From Desulfosporosinus nitroreducens (lineage in GTDB: Bacteria; Bacillota; Desulfitobacteriia; Desulfitobacteriales; Desulfitobacteriaceae), in the NCBI RefSeq assembly GCF_023897015.1, contig NZ_JAMHFY010000008.1, forward strand, positions 124,001 through 188,000: DNA of 64,000 nt, in the 5' to 3' direction. Below, piece by piece: positions 50,797 through 59,928 of the stretch. Position numbers and translations under genes: made by a program. Below the pieces are notes generated by a model that saw only the letters and a list, made by a program, of their open reading frames with translations, did no database searches and was not told the DNA's origin. Position 1 is the first letter of the stretch; every line of letters starts with the position of its first letter.

Positions 50797-51801
50797 ATGA
50801 AAAAGAAATTACTTGCTATTCTTATTTGTATTGCAGTGGTAGCTACATTTGCAACAGGCTGCAGTTCTACTGCAACACCGGAAAAGCCTGCGGCAGAAAC
50901 TCCGACCGTTAAGGCAGTCGAAAAGACAAAGGTATTTGTATCCGCAGATTGGGTAAAAAGTGTCATTGAGGGTCAACAACCAGAGTCAAAAGATTATGTA
51001 ATTATTGAGGCCGCTTGGGGCCAGGTTAGCGAGGATAAAGCATACACAGAAGCCCATATTCCAGGAGCGATCCATCTAAATACAGATGAAATCGAAGAAG
51101 AAAAGAATTGGGATATCAGAACAGGCGCGGAAATTACACAGGTAATGAAAAATTATGGTATAACCAAAGATACTAATGTAATCATTTATGGTGCAGACTC
51201 AGGTGCAGCGAGAGTTGCATTCGTATGTATTTGGGCTGGTGTTGAAAATGTAAAAGTCCTCGATGGTGGATTGAACACTTGGAAAAATGCAGGGTATGCA
51301 ACTAAGGACGGTATAGAAACTGCTAAAGCAACTTCAAAAGATTTTGGTGTAACAATACCTGCACATCCGGACTATGTCTTATCGTCTGACGAAGTAAAAG
51401 ATAAGCTGGCAAAAGATAACAACTTCAGATTGGTAAGTATTCGGAGTTTAGATGAATTTACGGGTAAGAAAAGCGGATATAGTTATATTAAAAGAGCAGG
51501 TGAACCCAAAGGAGCAGTTTGGGGTCATGATGAAACTGATTACCTCAATGAAGATGGAACGTTTATCAACTTTGATAAGGCGGTAGCCATGTGGACTGAA
51601 CAGGGTATAACAAAAGATAATGAAATTGCATTTTACTGTGGAACTGGTTGGAGAGCAACTATCCCTTGGCTAATGGCCTATGAAAATGGTTGGAAAAATG
51701 TAAAATTGTATGATGATGGATGGTTTGTGTGGCAGATGGATGAAAAAAATCCCGTACAGGCTATCACTCCTGAAGAAGCAGCAGCAAAATACAAAAAATA
51801 A
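50797..51801 (+). CDS. Double-rhodanese sulfurtransferase lipoprotein
   Basis: A 334-residue exported protein: lipobox signal KKKLLAILICIAVVATFATGC, then two rhodanese domains. The first has the inactive loop IIYGADSGAARVAFVC (no Cys at the catalytic position); the second has CGTGWRATIPW with the active Cys near residue 289. This architecture matches thiosulfate/mercaptopyruvate sulfurtransferases. ATG 50797 follows GAGGAGAAAAAATTA; the upstream frame is not needed. Own terminator. Confidence 0.9.
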   Translation: MKKKLLAILICIAVVATFATGCSSTATPEKPAAETPTVKAVEKTKVFVSADWVKSVIEGQQPESKDYVIIEAAWGQVSEDKAYTEAHIPGAIHLNTDEIEEEKNWDIRTGAEITQVMKNYGITKDTNVIIYGADSGAARVAFVCIWAGVENVKVLDGGLNTWKNAGYATKDGIETAKATSKDFGVTIPAHPDYVLSSDEVKDKLAKDNNFRLVSIRSLDEFTGKKSGYSYIKRAGEPKGAVWGHDETDYLNEDGTFINFDKAVAMWTEQGITKDNEIAFYCGTGWRATIPWLMAYENGWKNVKLYDDGWFVWQMDEKNPVQAITPEEAAAKYKK

Positions 51802-51806
51802 ATAAC

Positions 51807-51850
51807 ATCGAAAAAAGTCTGATTGCATAAGCATTCAGACTTTTTTCGAT
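51807..51850 (+). terminator. Rhodanese gene terminator
   Basis: ATCGAAAAAAGTCTGA pairs with TCAGACTTTTTTCGAT, a perfect 16-bp stem. Confidence 0.9.
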
Positions 51851-51922
51851 ACTTGTGTTAATTAAACATGGTAGACCTATACCCCAGAATTATTAATCTC
51901 AAAAAGCGAGCGAGTACAGTAA

Positions 51923-52351
51923 TTAATGGGCTAGCTTTCTTAAATAGACGGAAATCTTAATATCTTGTATCAATGTGACCATTGCCAAAATAAAACTGAT
52001 GAAATAATAGGATCGATAGTCTGCTGTTGAGAATCCTAAGGTAAAAATGACAGATACCATTGTAATGATTGTTAGTAAAACGACCATACGCAAAGCCACT
52101 TTATCTAAAACAGTACCGTTTTTATTAATCTTAAAAAATATAATAAGAATGATAACAGTCAATATAGCCAAGATAGTAATCGTAATATGTTGAAATTTAT
52201 CGATAGGGTATAAATTATTCCATGTGTGGTTCATATAGACGATAAATCGCATTACTCCCATCTTTTTCATTGATAATGTCTGAATTAAATAGGCGGTTAT
52301 AATTAATAAAATTTGAAGTACTGTCGCTATCTGATATAGGATTTTCTTCAT
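51923..52351 (-). CDS. Membrane protein, unknown, 142 aa
   Basis: Four membrane helices: ILYQIATVLQILLIITAYLI, HITITILAILTVIILIIFF, VALRMVVLLTIITMVSVIFT, YYFISFILAMVTLIQDIK. AAGGAGATTTAATT precedes the ATG. No family recognised. Confidence 0.65.
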   Translation of the reverse strand: MKKILYQIATVLQILLIITAYLIQTLSMKKMGVMRFIVYMNHTWNNLYPIDKFQHITITILAILTVIILIIFFKINKNGTVLDKVALRMVVLLTIITMVSVIFTLGFSTADYRSYYFISFILAMVTLIQDIKISVYLRKLAH

Positions 52352-52429
52352 AATAATTAAATCTCCTTAGATAATGATATCTAATATTATCATATTTAAA
52401 TTGGTTAACAGTAGTTTCTAACCCCAACG

Positions 52430-53075
52430 TCTCGATTTAAATTCAGTATACTCCATAATATCCAATCCAGTCATTAAGGCTATGGCCATACAAAAAGGTC
52501 AGTTCTAGAGATCACCCATTCTACCAACTTCCATTTATATCCATTAAATGCCCTTTCATTTGGTTTCCGCTTTTATTAGCAGGATTATTCATAGCTAATT
52601 ATCCGAAGTTAGGCATAAGAAAACTCACGCCTACTTACTCCCAATAAAGCTTTTAAATCTCAATTGAACGGCGAGCTCAGACCATTTCCACAGGTGCGGC
52701 AATTGTTTTCATACTACATATATTCGCCTCTAATCAGAACGCCTGCTCTGATTATTAAGCAGATGAGATAAAATTTACAGGTAAGGACTTCTGGTCATTC
52801 TGTAAAACCCTTCTTCTGCATTTTAGTGGCATTACAAAATAATGCCATCCCTGTCTTCATTTTCTTAAAGGTTAGCTTTTCATAGAATATTTCTTTACCT
52901 GGTGCTGCATATAATATGAAATTACATTTTGGAAGTGTCTTTCATAATAAGGTCTATTATCCAGAGACGCACAGACAAAAAATACCAGCTTACATGATTG
53001 ATACTTGGATATAATAGAATCAGATGGTTGACTTCTTGGAGAAATAAAGCCACTAACTTCAAGGAGAACTGCCAC
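52430..53075. other. Degenerate, gene-poor stretch
   Basis: Stops in all frames break up anything longer than about 70 codons. A plus-strand piece (52504-52647) reads HPFYQLPFISIKCPFIWFPL, LLAGLFIANYPKLGIRKLTP and looks like the end of a lost membrane protein. No intact gene or RNA is seen. Confidence 0.5.
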
Positions 53076-53103
53076 AAAAGGAGAGCAGCTAGGCTCTCCT
53101 TTT
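53076..53103. terminator. Perfect terminator hairpin
   Basis: AAAAGGAGAGC pairs with GCTCTCCTTTT around AGCTAG. Its gene is probably lost. Confidence 0.75.
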
Positions 53104-53173
53104 ACATATTTTACTTAACAAACAAAAAAGGCTCTCGCCGTTTCAGATGAGAGTCAAATGTATTTTAATATAC

Positions 53174-53412
53174 CTAACTACTAGCCATGATGCCACCATT
53201 CTTTAGCCCTGAAAGGTCTGCAAAACTAGAAACTTTATTAACATGTGAAAACTCAAGCATAACTTCTCCCGCTGTACCTCTAGATCTCCAATACTCACCG
53301 TCTAGCCTTCTAACTGGGTTTCCTTAGAAAATGGCTTACTCCCTTGGCTTGAATAATCCGTTAAACCATAATAAGGTGGATCGCAATAGAAAAACGTTGA
53401 GCTTCGAAAAAG
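53174..53412 (-). pseudogene. DNA adenine methylase (Dam/D12 type) fragment with frameshift
   Basis: The minus-strand frame TFFYCDPPYYGLTDYSSQGS carries the catalytic DPPY motif of N6-adenine methylases. It shifts frame near 53317 and continues as LDGEYWRSRGTAGEVMLEFS, HVNKVSSFADLSGLKNGG, which has a phage-gene flavour. Both ends of the methylase are gone. Confidence 0.7.
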
Positions 53413-53510
53413 TCTAATGGCCCAAACGATGACTTACACAGGAGTACGAGAAGTAGTCCGTTGGCTGAATCAGTGGTAACGAGGATATTAAAAGCCCGAC
53501 CAGTTATTGG

Positions 53511-54410
53511 TTACCTTACAAGGTTTAAACCAAGTCTTTGGGCAAATGTTAAAGCTTCCTTATAATCTGATTTAGACAGTCTTTTAGATATCTCGAAATA
53601 TTTGGACGCTTGATGGGCCGGGCGATACTGATCCATTAAGTTGACTACGCAATCGGGCGACAATTCGTGCTTGATGAATTTCAAGATTTCTTTACTATCT
53701 TCAAGTCCCCCTGGCATCATTAAATGCCTAATAATCAGTCCTCGGTAAGCTATGCCATCGTTGTTCACCTTCAGTCCGCCTACCTGACGGTCCATTTCCT
53801 TTAAAGCTAACTTCACCTTTTCCGGATAATCCTCCACATTGGAATAGCGGCTTCCCCTTTCAGCGAGATGATACTTAAAGTCGGGCATGTAGATGTCAAC
53901 CACACCCTCTAACAAAGCCAACGTTTCAAGATGTTCATAGCCGCCGCAATTATAAACCAGCGGGAGGCTTAATCCTTTTTGAGCTGCCATAAAAACAGCG
54001 TCCAGGATGTTCGGCACAAAATGGGTGGGTGTGACAAGATTGATATTGTGACAGCGGTAATGATTCTGAAGTAGGAGCATAATTTCCGCTAAAGACTCGT
54101 TCGTAGTTAATTGCCCTTCGCCGTTAAAACTAAGCTCGCAGTTCTGGCAAAAAACACAACGCATATTGCAATATGCAAAAAATATTGTGCCTGATCCATT
54201 GTGTCCAACTAAAGGCGGCTCCTCCCCGTAGTGCGGACCATAGCTAGCGATCACAGCCATCTCGGGAGCCTGGCAAAAACCATGCTTCTCGAGCCGGTTG
54301 ACTCCGCATTGGTGAGGACAAAGATTACACTTTATTAGTTGCTTTTTGGCCTTGAGGACTCTCTGTTCCAGTTGATGGTTTTTCAAGAGTTTGACGTAAC
54401 TTGGCTCCAT
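53511..54410 (-). CDS. PflX-type radical SAM protein
   Basis: A 299-residue protein of the PflX group (COG1313-like): CNLCPHQCGVNRLEKHGFCQ at the N-terminus and the radical SAM motif YCNMRCVFCQNCELSF (CxxxCxxC). LVTPTHFVPNILDAVFMAAQ and VDIYMPDFKYHLAERGSRYS follow. Related to pyruvate formate-lyase activating enzymes but with no glycyl-radical partner nearby. Its start and upstream region are duplicated at 58.4 kb. Confidence 0.88.
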   Translation of the reverse strand: MEPSYVKLLKNHQLEQRVLKAKKQLIKCNLCPHQCGVNRLEKHGFCQAPEMAVIASYGPHYGEEPPLVGHNGSGTIFFAYCNMRCVFCQNCELSFNGEGQLTTNESLAEIMLLLQNHYRCHNINLVTPTHFVPNILDAVFMAAQKGLSLPLVYNCGGYEHLETLALLEGVVDIYMPDFKYHLAERGSRYSNVEDYPEKVKLALKEMDRQVGGLKVNNDGIAYRGLIIRHLMMPGGLEDSKEILKFIKHELSPDCVVNLMDQYRPAHQASKYFEISKRLSKSDYKEALTFAQRLGLNLVR

Positions 54411-54485
54411 TTTTCACCTTTTCCAAATAGATTTTAAGCATTGTGTTAACGGAAAAGAAAGATCGATATTGAAGGCAGCTCGGCG

Positions 54486-55124
54486 CTAAACTGTAATGTC
54501 GATTTCATTGATTAAAAATTGGTCATGAATCGATGATAAAATTAACAAGCAAATTATAGCCCCAGCTAATGCAAGAAACATGTCCCACTGTGTGTCCCAA
54601 ATATCTCCTTGAAGTCCAAGGAAAGCCTCTGCATCTCCGCCCAATAGTATTGCCACACACCACTCAACCAATTCATAAAGAGCACTTACCCCAAGAACTA
54701 ATCCGAGAACAATGGTTATGAGTAATTTCCCTTTTTGGAAGGCAGATGTTCGCAGCAGGATTTCCCGTAAAGTAAGGGCCCAAACGAAACCATTGACAAA
54801 ATGGCCAAACCGATCATAGTAATTCCTCCCAAGATTAAAAGAATCTTGTAGCCAGTTAAACAAAGGTACTTTGCCATAGGTGTAATGTCCCCCGATGAGG
54901 ACTATGATTGCACCCAAACATAGAAGCAAATAAACGGGGGTCGTGAGACGAAACTTATTATAGGAATATATAATAATAATTGCCCCCAAAACAATAGGGG
55001 TAACCTCTAAAAACCAGGTAACTAATTGGTAAGGTTTATAAGCAGACCATATAAAAACTATGAAGAAAATAGTCAAAAGGAAAAAATGTATCAGTTTGCC
55101 TGATTTTAGGCTTGAGATTTCCAT
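54486..55124 (-). CDS. DUF2238 (YjdF-like) membrane protein
   Basis: A 212-residue protein with six membrane helices. NWLQDSFNLGRNYYDRFGHF, VNGFVWALTLREILLR and GDIWDTQWDMFLALAGAIIC are the conserved DUF2238 stretches. Function unknown. It does not overlap with PflX and may be separately expressed. Confidence 0.85.
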   Translation of the reverse strand: MEISSLKSGKLIHFFLLTIFFIVFIWSAYKPYQLVTWFLEVTPIVLGAIIIIYSYNKFRLTTPVYLLLCLGAIIVLIGGHYTYGKVPLFNWLQDSFNLGRNYYDRFGHFVNGFVWALTLREILLRTSAFQKGKLLITIVLGLVLGVSALYELVEWCVAILLGGDAEAFLGLQGDIWDTQWDMFLALAGAIICLLILSSIHDQFLINEIDITV

Positions 55125-55235
55125 TTTGCGCTTCTCCTATTGTCTGATTTCACAGAATCCACTGCATACCCTTGTAAATCGAAAGGTAAATTGATTTCTC
55201 AATTTACCGAAATTTTTGTCTGTTTACTAGATTAA

Positions 55236-55310
55236 TGGCTGGGGAGGCTGGATTTGAACCAACGAATGCCAGAGTCAAAGTCTGGTGCCTTACCGCTTGG
55301 CGACACCCCA
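55236..55310 (-). tRNA. tRNA-Gln (anticodon TTG)
   Basis: The minus strand reads TGGGGTGTCGCCAAGCGGTA through the anticodon stem-loop CCAGA, CTTTGAC, TCTGG, the T arm GTTGG, TTCAAAT, CCAGC and an encoded CCA. The anticodon TTG reads CAA. The fold is complete except for one T-T mismatch at the sixth acceptor pair. Confidence 0.93.
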
Positions 55311-55654
55311 ATACAGAATAATATTCCATGGGATATGAAAAACCCTCAGCTTCATTCTGATAACTATTATATCCAAGGAGTGAATCTGTATGCTGGTAGT
55401 TTTTGTCTCTCTTACAGCTCGTCCTGCGGGCCGTGCAGTATCTTTTGGAATTAATGTAGAAAGTAGCCGAACAAATAGGGCAAATCTACCCAGAAATGAA
55501 TTGAAGGCTAGAAGACATAGAATAATATTTTAAAAAACAAGCAAAAATATCGAGTAATGCTTACGTAACAAGAGCAGATCTTCATAATATTTTGAAGGCG
55601 AATCAACACGATCAAAATCGCAATGCGCAGAACGAGAAAAGGGAGCGAGAAATT

Positions 55655-56125
55655 ATGGCTGAGAAAGAAGTCATTCTAACGTTAGAAGGTCTTAAAAAGC
55701 TTGAAGAAGAGTTAGAACTATTTAAAACTGTGAAGCGGCGGGAAGTTGTTGAACGAATAAGGCAGGCCATGGACTTTGGAGATATTAGTGAAAACTCAGA
55801 GTACGATGAAGCTAAGAACGATCAGGGTTTTATTGAAGGACGAATCATAACTCTCGTAAAAATGCTCAGGAATGTACGAGTTATTGATAAAGTTGAAAGA
55901 ACAGATATCGTGGCACTAGGGGGAAAAGTGCGTCTGAAAGCCATGGACTTTGGGGATGAAGAAGAGTACTACATCGTTGGTTCGGCAGAGGCGAATCCAG
56001 ACACTAATAGAATTTCCAATGAGTCGCCAGTCGGAAAAGCGGCTCTGGGACAGGCCAAAGGAGCCATCGTTGAGGTTAATGTTCCTGAAGGTATACTTCA
56101 CTATCAAATTTTAAATATTATGTAA
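55655..56125 (+). CDS. greA: Transcription elongation factor GreA
   Basis: A 156-residue protein with the GreA N-terminal coiled coil ([20 protein letters not shown], then [20 protein letters not shown] containing the acidic tip) and the C-terminal FKBP-like domain ([40 protein letters not shown]). It rescues stalled RNA polymerase by inducing transcript cleavage. ATG 55655 follows GGGAGCGAG and gives normal length; the longer frame does not fit the family. Here it stands alone in an accessory region, so it may be an extra copy. Confidence 0.92.
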   Translation: MAEKEVILTLEGLKKLEEELELFKTVKRREVVERIRQAMDFGDISENSEYDEAKNDQGFIEGRIITLVKMLRNVRVIDKVERTDIVALGGKVRLKAMDFGDEEEYYIVGSAEANPDTNRISNESPVGKAALGQAKGAIVEVNVPEGILHYQILNIM

Positions 56126-56237
56126 GTGACGTCGGTTCCATAATCCCATCTTTTCAGGTAAGCCAAATGTGGTCAGTCTCTTTTATTCTTCTAATACCAT
56201 ATTATGGAATGAAGATTGAGAAGAGAGGTGAATTTTA

Positions 56238-56543
56238 TTGAATTATGCTGCAGAGATATATCACGTTCATCACTACAGCTTTCGAACCACATTTGAAGAC
56301 GGTCATACCCACAGAATGTTCGGTATTACCACTCCGGGAATTTTAAGAGGAAATACCCACGTCCATCATTACCATGGGGCTACCACCCTGGATGATGGAC
56401 ATGTTCATTACTATGGAGGTGTAACTGGACCTGCCATTTACCTTCTCAGGGGCGGTCATGTCCACTATTACCAAGGCGTTACAACCTTTAACGATAGGCA
56501 TAGGCATGCATACGCCGGGAATGATTCTCCGTCTTACCCTTAA
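56238..56543 (+). CDS. YmaF-family His-rich protein
   Basis: A 101-residue protein built of repeated HVHHY/HTH units: HVHHYSFRTTFEDGHTH, NTHVHHYHGATTLDDGHVHY, GGHVHYYQGVTTFNDRHRH. YmaF proteins are found in spore formers; metal binding by the many His is likely. TTG 56238 after AGAGAGGTGAAT is the start. Confidence 0.82.
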   Translation: MNYAAEIYHVHHYSFRTTFEDGHTHRMFGITTPGILRGNTHVHHYHGATTLDDGHVHYYGGVTGPAIYLLRGGHVHYYQGVTTFNDRHRHAYAGNDSPSYP

Positions 56544-56559
56544 CCAAGTATTAAGCAGG

Positions 56560-56700
56560 GTCAAGTCTTCTGAACCATCCTTATAGAGTTCATCGATGTC
56601 GAAAACCCAAAAGGGGAGGGCTGTTTAGCAAAAAGCAACTCCTTAACCTTTGGTTGTGAAGTTCCACTGCATCATCAAAGAGGTCTAGGAATAAGTCTCT
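56560..56700. other. Intergenic stretch before the SpoVAD remnant
   Basis: No gene is seen; it may contain decayed 5' parts of spoVAD. Confidence 0.4.
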
Positions 56701-56912
56701 ATCTCGGATCAAGGCGAGGGTCCAATAGTAACCTCGGCTACTATTGGCCGAGTCATCGATATGGGTCTAACCCCTTTAATATGGGGGCAGCCATGGCTCC
56801 GGCGGCAGTCGATACGATTGAGGCGTATTTTAGGGATTTAAACAGAGATCCTTCCTATTATGACTTTACAACCGGTGATATTTTGGAGGGAATAGTAAAC
56901 TTTACAGAATAA
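56700..56912 (+). pseudogene. SpoVAD fragment, frameshifted
   Basis: One frame reads GPIVTSATIGRVIDMGLTP; after a shift the next reads NMGAAMAPAAVDTIEAYFRD, LNRDPSYYDFTTGDILEG. The second block is the GAAMAPAAxDTI...PxYYDxxxTGD signature of SpoVAD, the stage V sporulation protein for dipicolinate uptake. The N-terminal 60% and the end are gone. Confidence 0.75.
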
Positions 56913-57120
56913 AAGTATTATACATTGTAAATATTAGCCCTAGTTGCTTTTTCCTTCCTCCTTCTTTATTGAGTCCTCTTCATATGAGGATTTCAATTTT
57001 TATTAGGATTTAAATTTCTTGTAAAGATAGTTACTTAAAAGGGATCTGTGAGGAATAATAGTAAAGCTTCAAATAATCATTACCCTACGAGGAAGTCCGT
57101 GAAGAAAGAAGAGAAGAAGC

Positions 57121-58221
57121 TTGAAGAAGATTTTGTTCTTGCCGTTTTTAACCATACCTACAGGGCATCACTCGGTGGCCAATACCTTAATTAGCTCTCT
57201 TAAAAAACGGATTCAAGGAGAATTTGCGAGTATTGACTTCCTGAGTTATTTTAGCCCACGACTGGAAAGAGCCGTTACGAACCTCTATTTAAACTGGATT
57301 AGTCACTCTCCCGAAACTTACAATTGGGCTTATAGTTACTTCGTTTACCCGTCAAGTAGTAAAAAATATACGCAAGTGTATGAAAGATTGTTCCTAACAA
57401 AGATGCAACGTCTGCTATCAGAAGAGCAGCCTGATCTAATAATTTGTACCCAAGCTTATCCATCTCTATTGATTTCCTGTCTGAAAGTTCAAGGAAAAAT
57501 TAAGACCCCTGTCATTAACGTTTATACCGATTTGTTTATCAATAACATTTGGGGACGTATGGGAATCGATTACCATTTTGTTGCGGATGTTCCGTTGAAA
57601 AACGAGTTAGTACAAAAATATAGAGTACCCAAACATCAGGTATTTATAACCGGTATTCCGGTCGATGAGTGGTTGGCCCCTACGACACGTCAGCCGAAAT
57701 TATTCCCGCCTTACCATATCCTGATAGCAGGTGGAAATAGCGGATTAGGAAATATAAACGAGCTTCTACAGACCTTGAAAAATTCTACAAATTTTAATTG
57801 CACTGTTCTTTGTGGTAATAATAAAAGACTCCTTGCAAAAATCATCTCCTGGCAGATTAAAAACATTTATCCTCTTCCTTATATTTCATCGAAGAGAGAA
57901 ATGGCGCTCTTATACGATCAAGTCGATGCAATTGTGACTAAACCAGGTGGTGTAACAATTAGTGAAGCTCTTCGGAAGAGGATACCTATCTTTGTCTATT
58001 CCGCCCTACCTGGACAGGAACAATTTAATCAGCAATACCTTACAACTCAAGGTTTAGTTTATCCCTTAACTCAGGAACCCTCAGCACAGGAACAATTGCT
58101 CAGTATTTTAAGTGATAAATTTAAGCAGGCAAACTGGCGGAAACGGGTTGATAGTTACTTCGATAGGCTAGAAAGGAGTGCATGGGAAAAAATCGTGGAG
58201 ATTTCAGATCAAATCACGTAG
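57121..58221 (+). CDS. MGDG-synthase-like / UgtP-type glycosyltransferase (GT28)
   Basis: A 366-residue GT-B enzyme: KILFLPFLTIPTGHHSVANT at the N-terminus (acceptor site), the donor-side PYISSKREMALLYDQVDAIV and KPGGVTISEALRKRIPIFVY, then ALPGQEQFNQQYL. Such enzymes add glucose or galactose to diacylglycerol. TTG start after AAGAAGAGAAGAAGC. Single gene. Confidence 0.85.
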   Translation: MKKILFLPFLTIPTGHHSVANTLISSLKKRIQGEFASIDFLSYFSPRLERAVTNLYLNWISHSPETYNWAYSYFVYPSSSKKYTQVYERLFLTKMQRLLSEEQPDLIICTQAYPSLLISCLKVQGKIKTPVINVYTDLFINNIWGRMGIDYHFVADVPLKNELVQKYRVPKHQVFITGIPVDEWLAPTTRQPKLFPPYHILIAGGNSGLGNINELLQTLKNSTNFNCTVLCGNNKRLLAKIISWQIKNIYPLPYISSKREMALLYDQVDAIVTKPGGVTISEALRKRIPIFVYSALPGQEQFNQQYLTTQGLVYPLTQEPSAQEQLLSILSDKFKQANWRKRVDSYFDRLERSAWEKIVEISDQIT

Positions 58222-58360
58222 ATGTCGAAAACACATTACAAGGAGGAGATCTTAACTGCCAGACTTTATTTCTGTTGGGTGTAAATAGTGCCCCGAAAGC
58301 TTCTGGGACATAAACTTTCGTTCCTGATTGAAAAAGCAAAAAAGGGTATAATATCATGAC

Positions 58361-58500
58361 AAAGATTACACCTTATCAGATGTTCTTTGGCCTTAAGCAC
58401 TCTTTGTTCCAGTAGATGGTTTTTCAAGAGTTTAACATATCCTGGCTCCATTTTTCACCTTTTCGAATATTTATTAAGCGTAATGTTAACAGATAAAAAA
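58361..58500 (-). pseudogene. Duplicated 5' end of the PflX gene
   Basis: The frame MEPGYVKLLKNHLLEQRVLK, AKEHLIRCNLC aligns with MEPSYVKLLKNHQLEQRVLK, AKKQLIKCNLC at 54.4 kb, and the DNA match runs on through the upstream region (to 54455). After CNLC the sequence diverges and stops soon. Identity is roughly 85% by eye, so the duplication is not recent. Confidence 0.85.
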
Positions 58501-58508
58501 CATCATTT

Positions 58509-59087
58509 TTATGCGATTGTTGCTGTAAATAGAATCTCATTATATAAAACCTTCTTAAATTGTGTTAGGAATTCGGTTTTAAAGTCTTTAAGTTCAAACA
58601 TTTTAATATAAGAGTCGTAATCTCGAATAAAGCTACCGTTATCACATAATTTCATTACGTAGTTAGAAAAAAATGAATTTTTTAATAGACATGGTTCCAA
58701 GACAACAACTTTACCATAAGGCTTTAGAATTCGCTGAAACTCAGAGAGATAAGGTAAGAAATCTTCTGAAGCGATGTGATGTAATACCGATAACGTAAGG
58801 ATGTAATCGACAGAATTGTCCTTCAGAGGCAGATTGGTACCTTCCAAGACTAGAAAGTTGTAACCCGGGTTTAAACATTTGGCATAAGCAATGCGTCGAG
58901 AATCCGGATCTACCCCTATATAGTGGTTTTTCGAACATAGGGAGCTAGCTGACCCAATTCCCGAACCAAAATCAAGTACCTTTTGGTCAGTAAAATTAAA
59001 ATATCGGCCCAAGACACCTTTTATGTACAAATTGTTTAAAAAATCTGGACGAACAAACCAATGGTAGAAGAGAGGGGATAATTCCAT
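58509..59087 (-). CDS. Class I SAM-dependent methyltransferase
   Basis: A 192-residue methyltransferase: motif I VLDFGSGIGSASSL, motif II-like IGVDPDSRRIAYAK, DYILTLSVLHHIAS and the post-motif ILKPYGKVVVLEP. Small and without an extra domain; the substrate is not evident. It stands alone next to the PflX fragment. Confidence 0.82.
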   Translation of the reverse strand: MELSPLFYHWFVRPDFLNNLYIKGVLGRYFNFTDQKVLDFGSGIGSASSLCSKNHYIGVDPDSRRIAYAKCLNPGYNFLVLEGTNLPLKDNSVDYILTLSVLHHIASEDFLPYLSEFQRILKPYGKVVVLEPCLLKNSFFSNYVMKLCDNGSFIRDYDSYIKMFELKDFKTEFLTQFKKVLYNEILFTATIA

Positions 59088-59178
59088 GCATTTTACCTCG
59101 AAAAATATTATTTAGATTAATATTCCCTATTTTAAGGGAATTATGTATTTTTTTGCTAGATTGATTTACTACATTTAG

Positions 59179-59457
59179 AACGAAAGAATTGCTTGCCCAG
59201 GAAGGGTTTGGTGGGGTTATTCAACTATTTCCTCTACTTGTATGCCTGAAATAGTAGCTTCTGCCTCACGCTACTTGTTTAACTGGGTATGGCTCTACGA
59301 CAACAAGGATAGTAGCCTTTGTTCAACACTTTGGTCAGAAGCCTACCGCAAGGCCGGAATTGATTTATGTCCTGACGTTAAGTTTCCTGTACCGGAGGAT
59401 GTTGCAAAGTCAAGATATTTACATAAAGTCGGAATTTATAATGCTATAAAACATTAA
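59179..59457 (+). pseudogene. C-terminal fragment of a YiiX-like NlpC/P60-type hydrolase
   Basis: The frame after a TAG at 59176 reads NERIACPGRVWWGYSTISST, CMPEIVASASRYLFNWVWLY, DNKDSSLCSTLWSEAYRKAG, IDLCPDVKFPVPEDVAKSRY. The CSxLW..AYxxAGID ending recalls permuted papain-like hydrolases. The N-terminal catalytic part is absent. Low-to-moderate confidence on family. Confidence 0.5.
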
Positions 59458-59459
59458 TA

Positions 59460-59925
59460 TATTTTGAATTTAAAAAAGATAACTCTACTTATTGGTATAG
59501 GTAGTGCAATGATGTTAGGGAAGGCCTGGAGAAAAATGACTTAAGGAATAAACGAGAACTGCCTTTAACTGTACCCTATAGAGTAGACCTTTTAAAAGTC
59601 TATCCTATAGGGTATTTGCATGAGAAATGTAAATTTTAGTTTTATGGACAACCTGTTTTAAACTCTGAATGGGTTGTACCTAGACAGTCTCAGTGTGTTC
59701 GGTATCATCAGGTGGAAATCGTTGGGGTGACGGCGGGAACTTGCCCCAGAGATACAGATTCGATGTACAAATTTAGGCACGTCCCCAATGACTGCCCTGG
59801 ATTCTCCAGATGCTGGTGTGGAAAATAGTGCAATGCCTCATCAGATTCCCTGGCCCAAACTTGGTACTAATATAACAGTTCTAATCATATTCTTATGAAA
59901 GATAACAATAAGAAGGAGTATAAAG
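59460..59925. other. Intergenic region with one terminator
   Basis: The hairpin at 59572-59614 (TACCCTATAG and CTATAGGGTA arms, GTAGAC/GTCTA inside) ends the preceding transcript. Nothing else is recognised until AGAAGGAG at 59911. Confidence 0.6.
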
Positions 59926-59928
59926 TAG

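Noticed and set aside
52872-53075. 67-codon minus-strand frame
   Set aside because: No ribosome site, no domain and irregular composition; it is in a degenerate stretch.
53172-53412. A functional restriction-modification system at the Dam fragment
   Set aside because: Only about 40 codons around DPPY remain, the frame is broken, and no restriction gene adjoins it.
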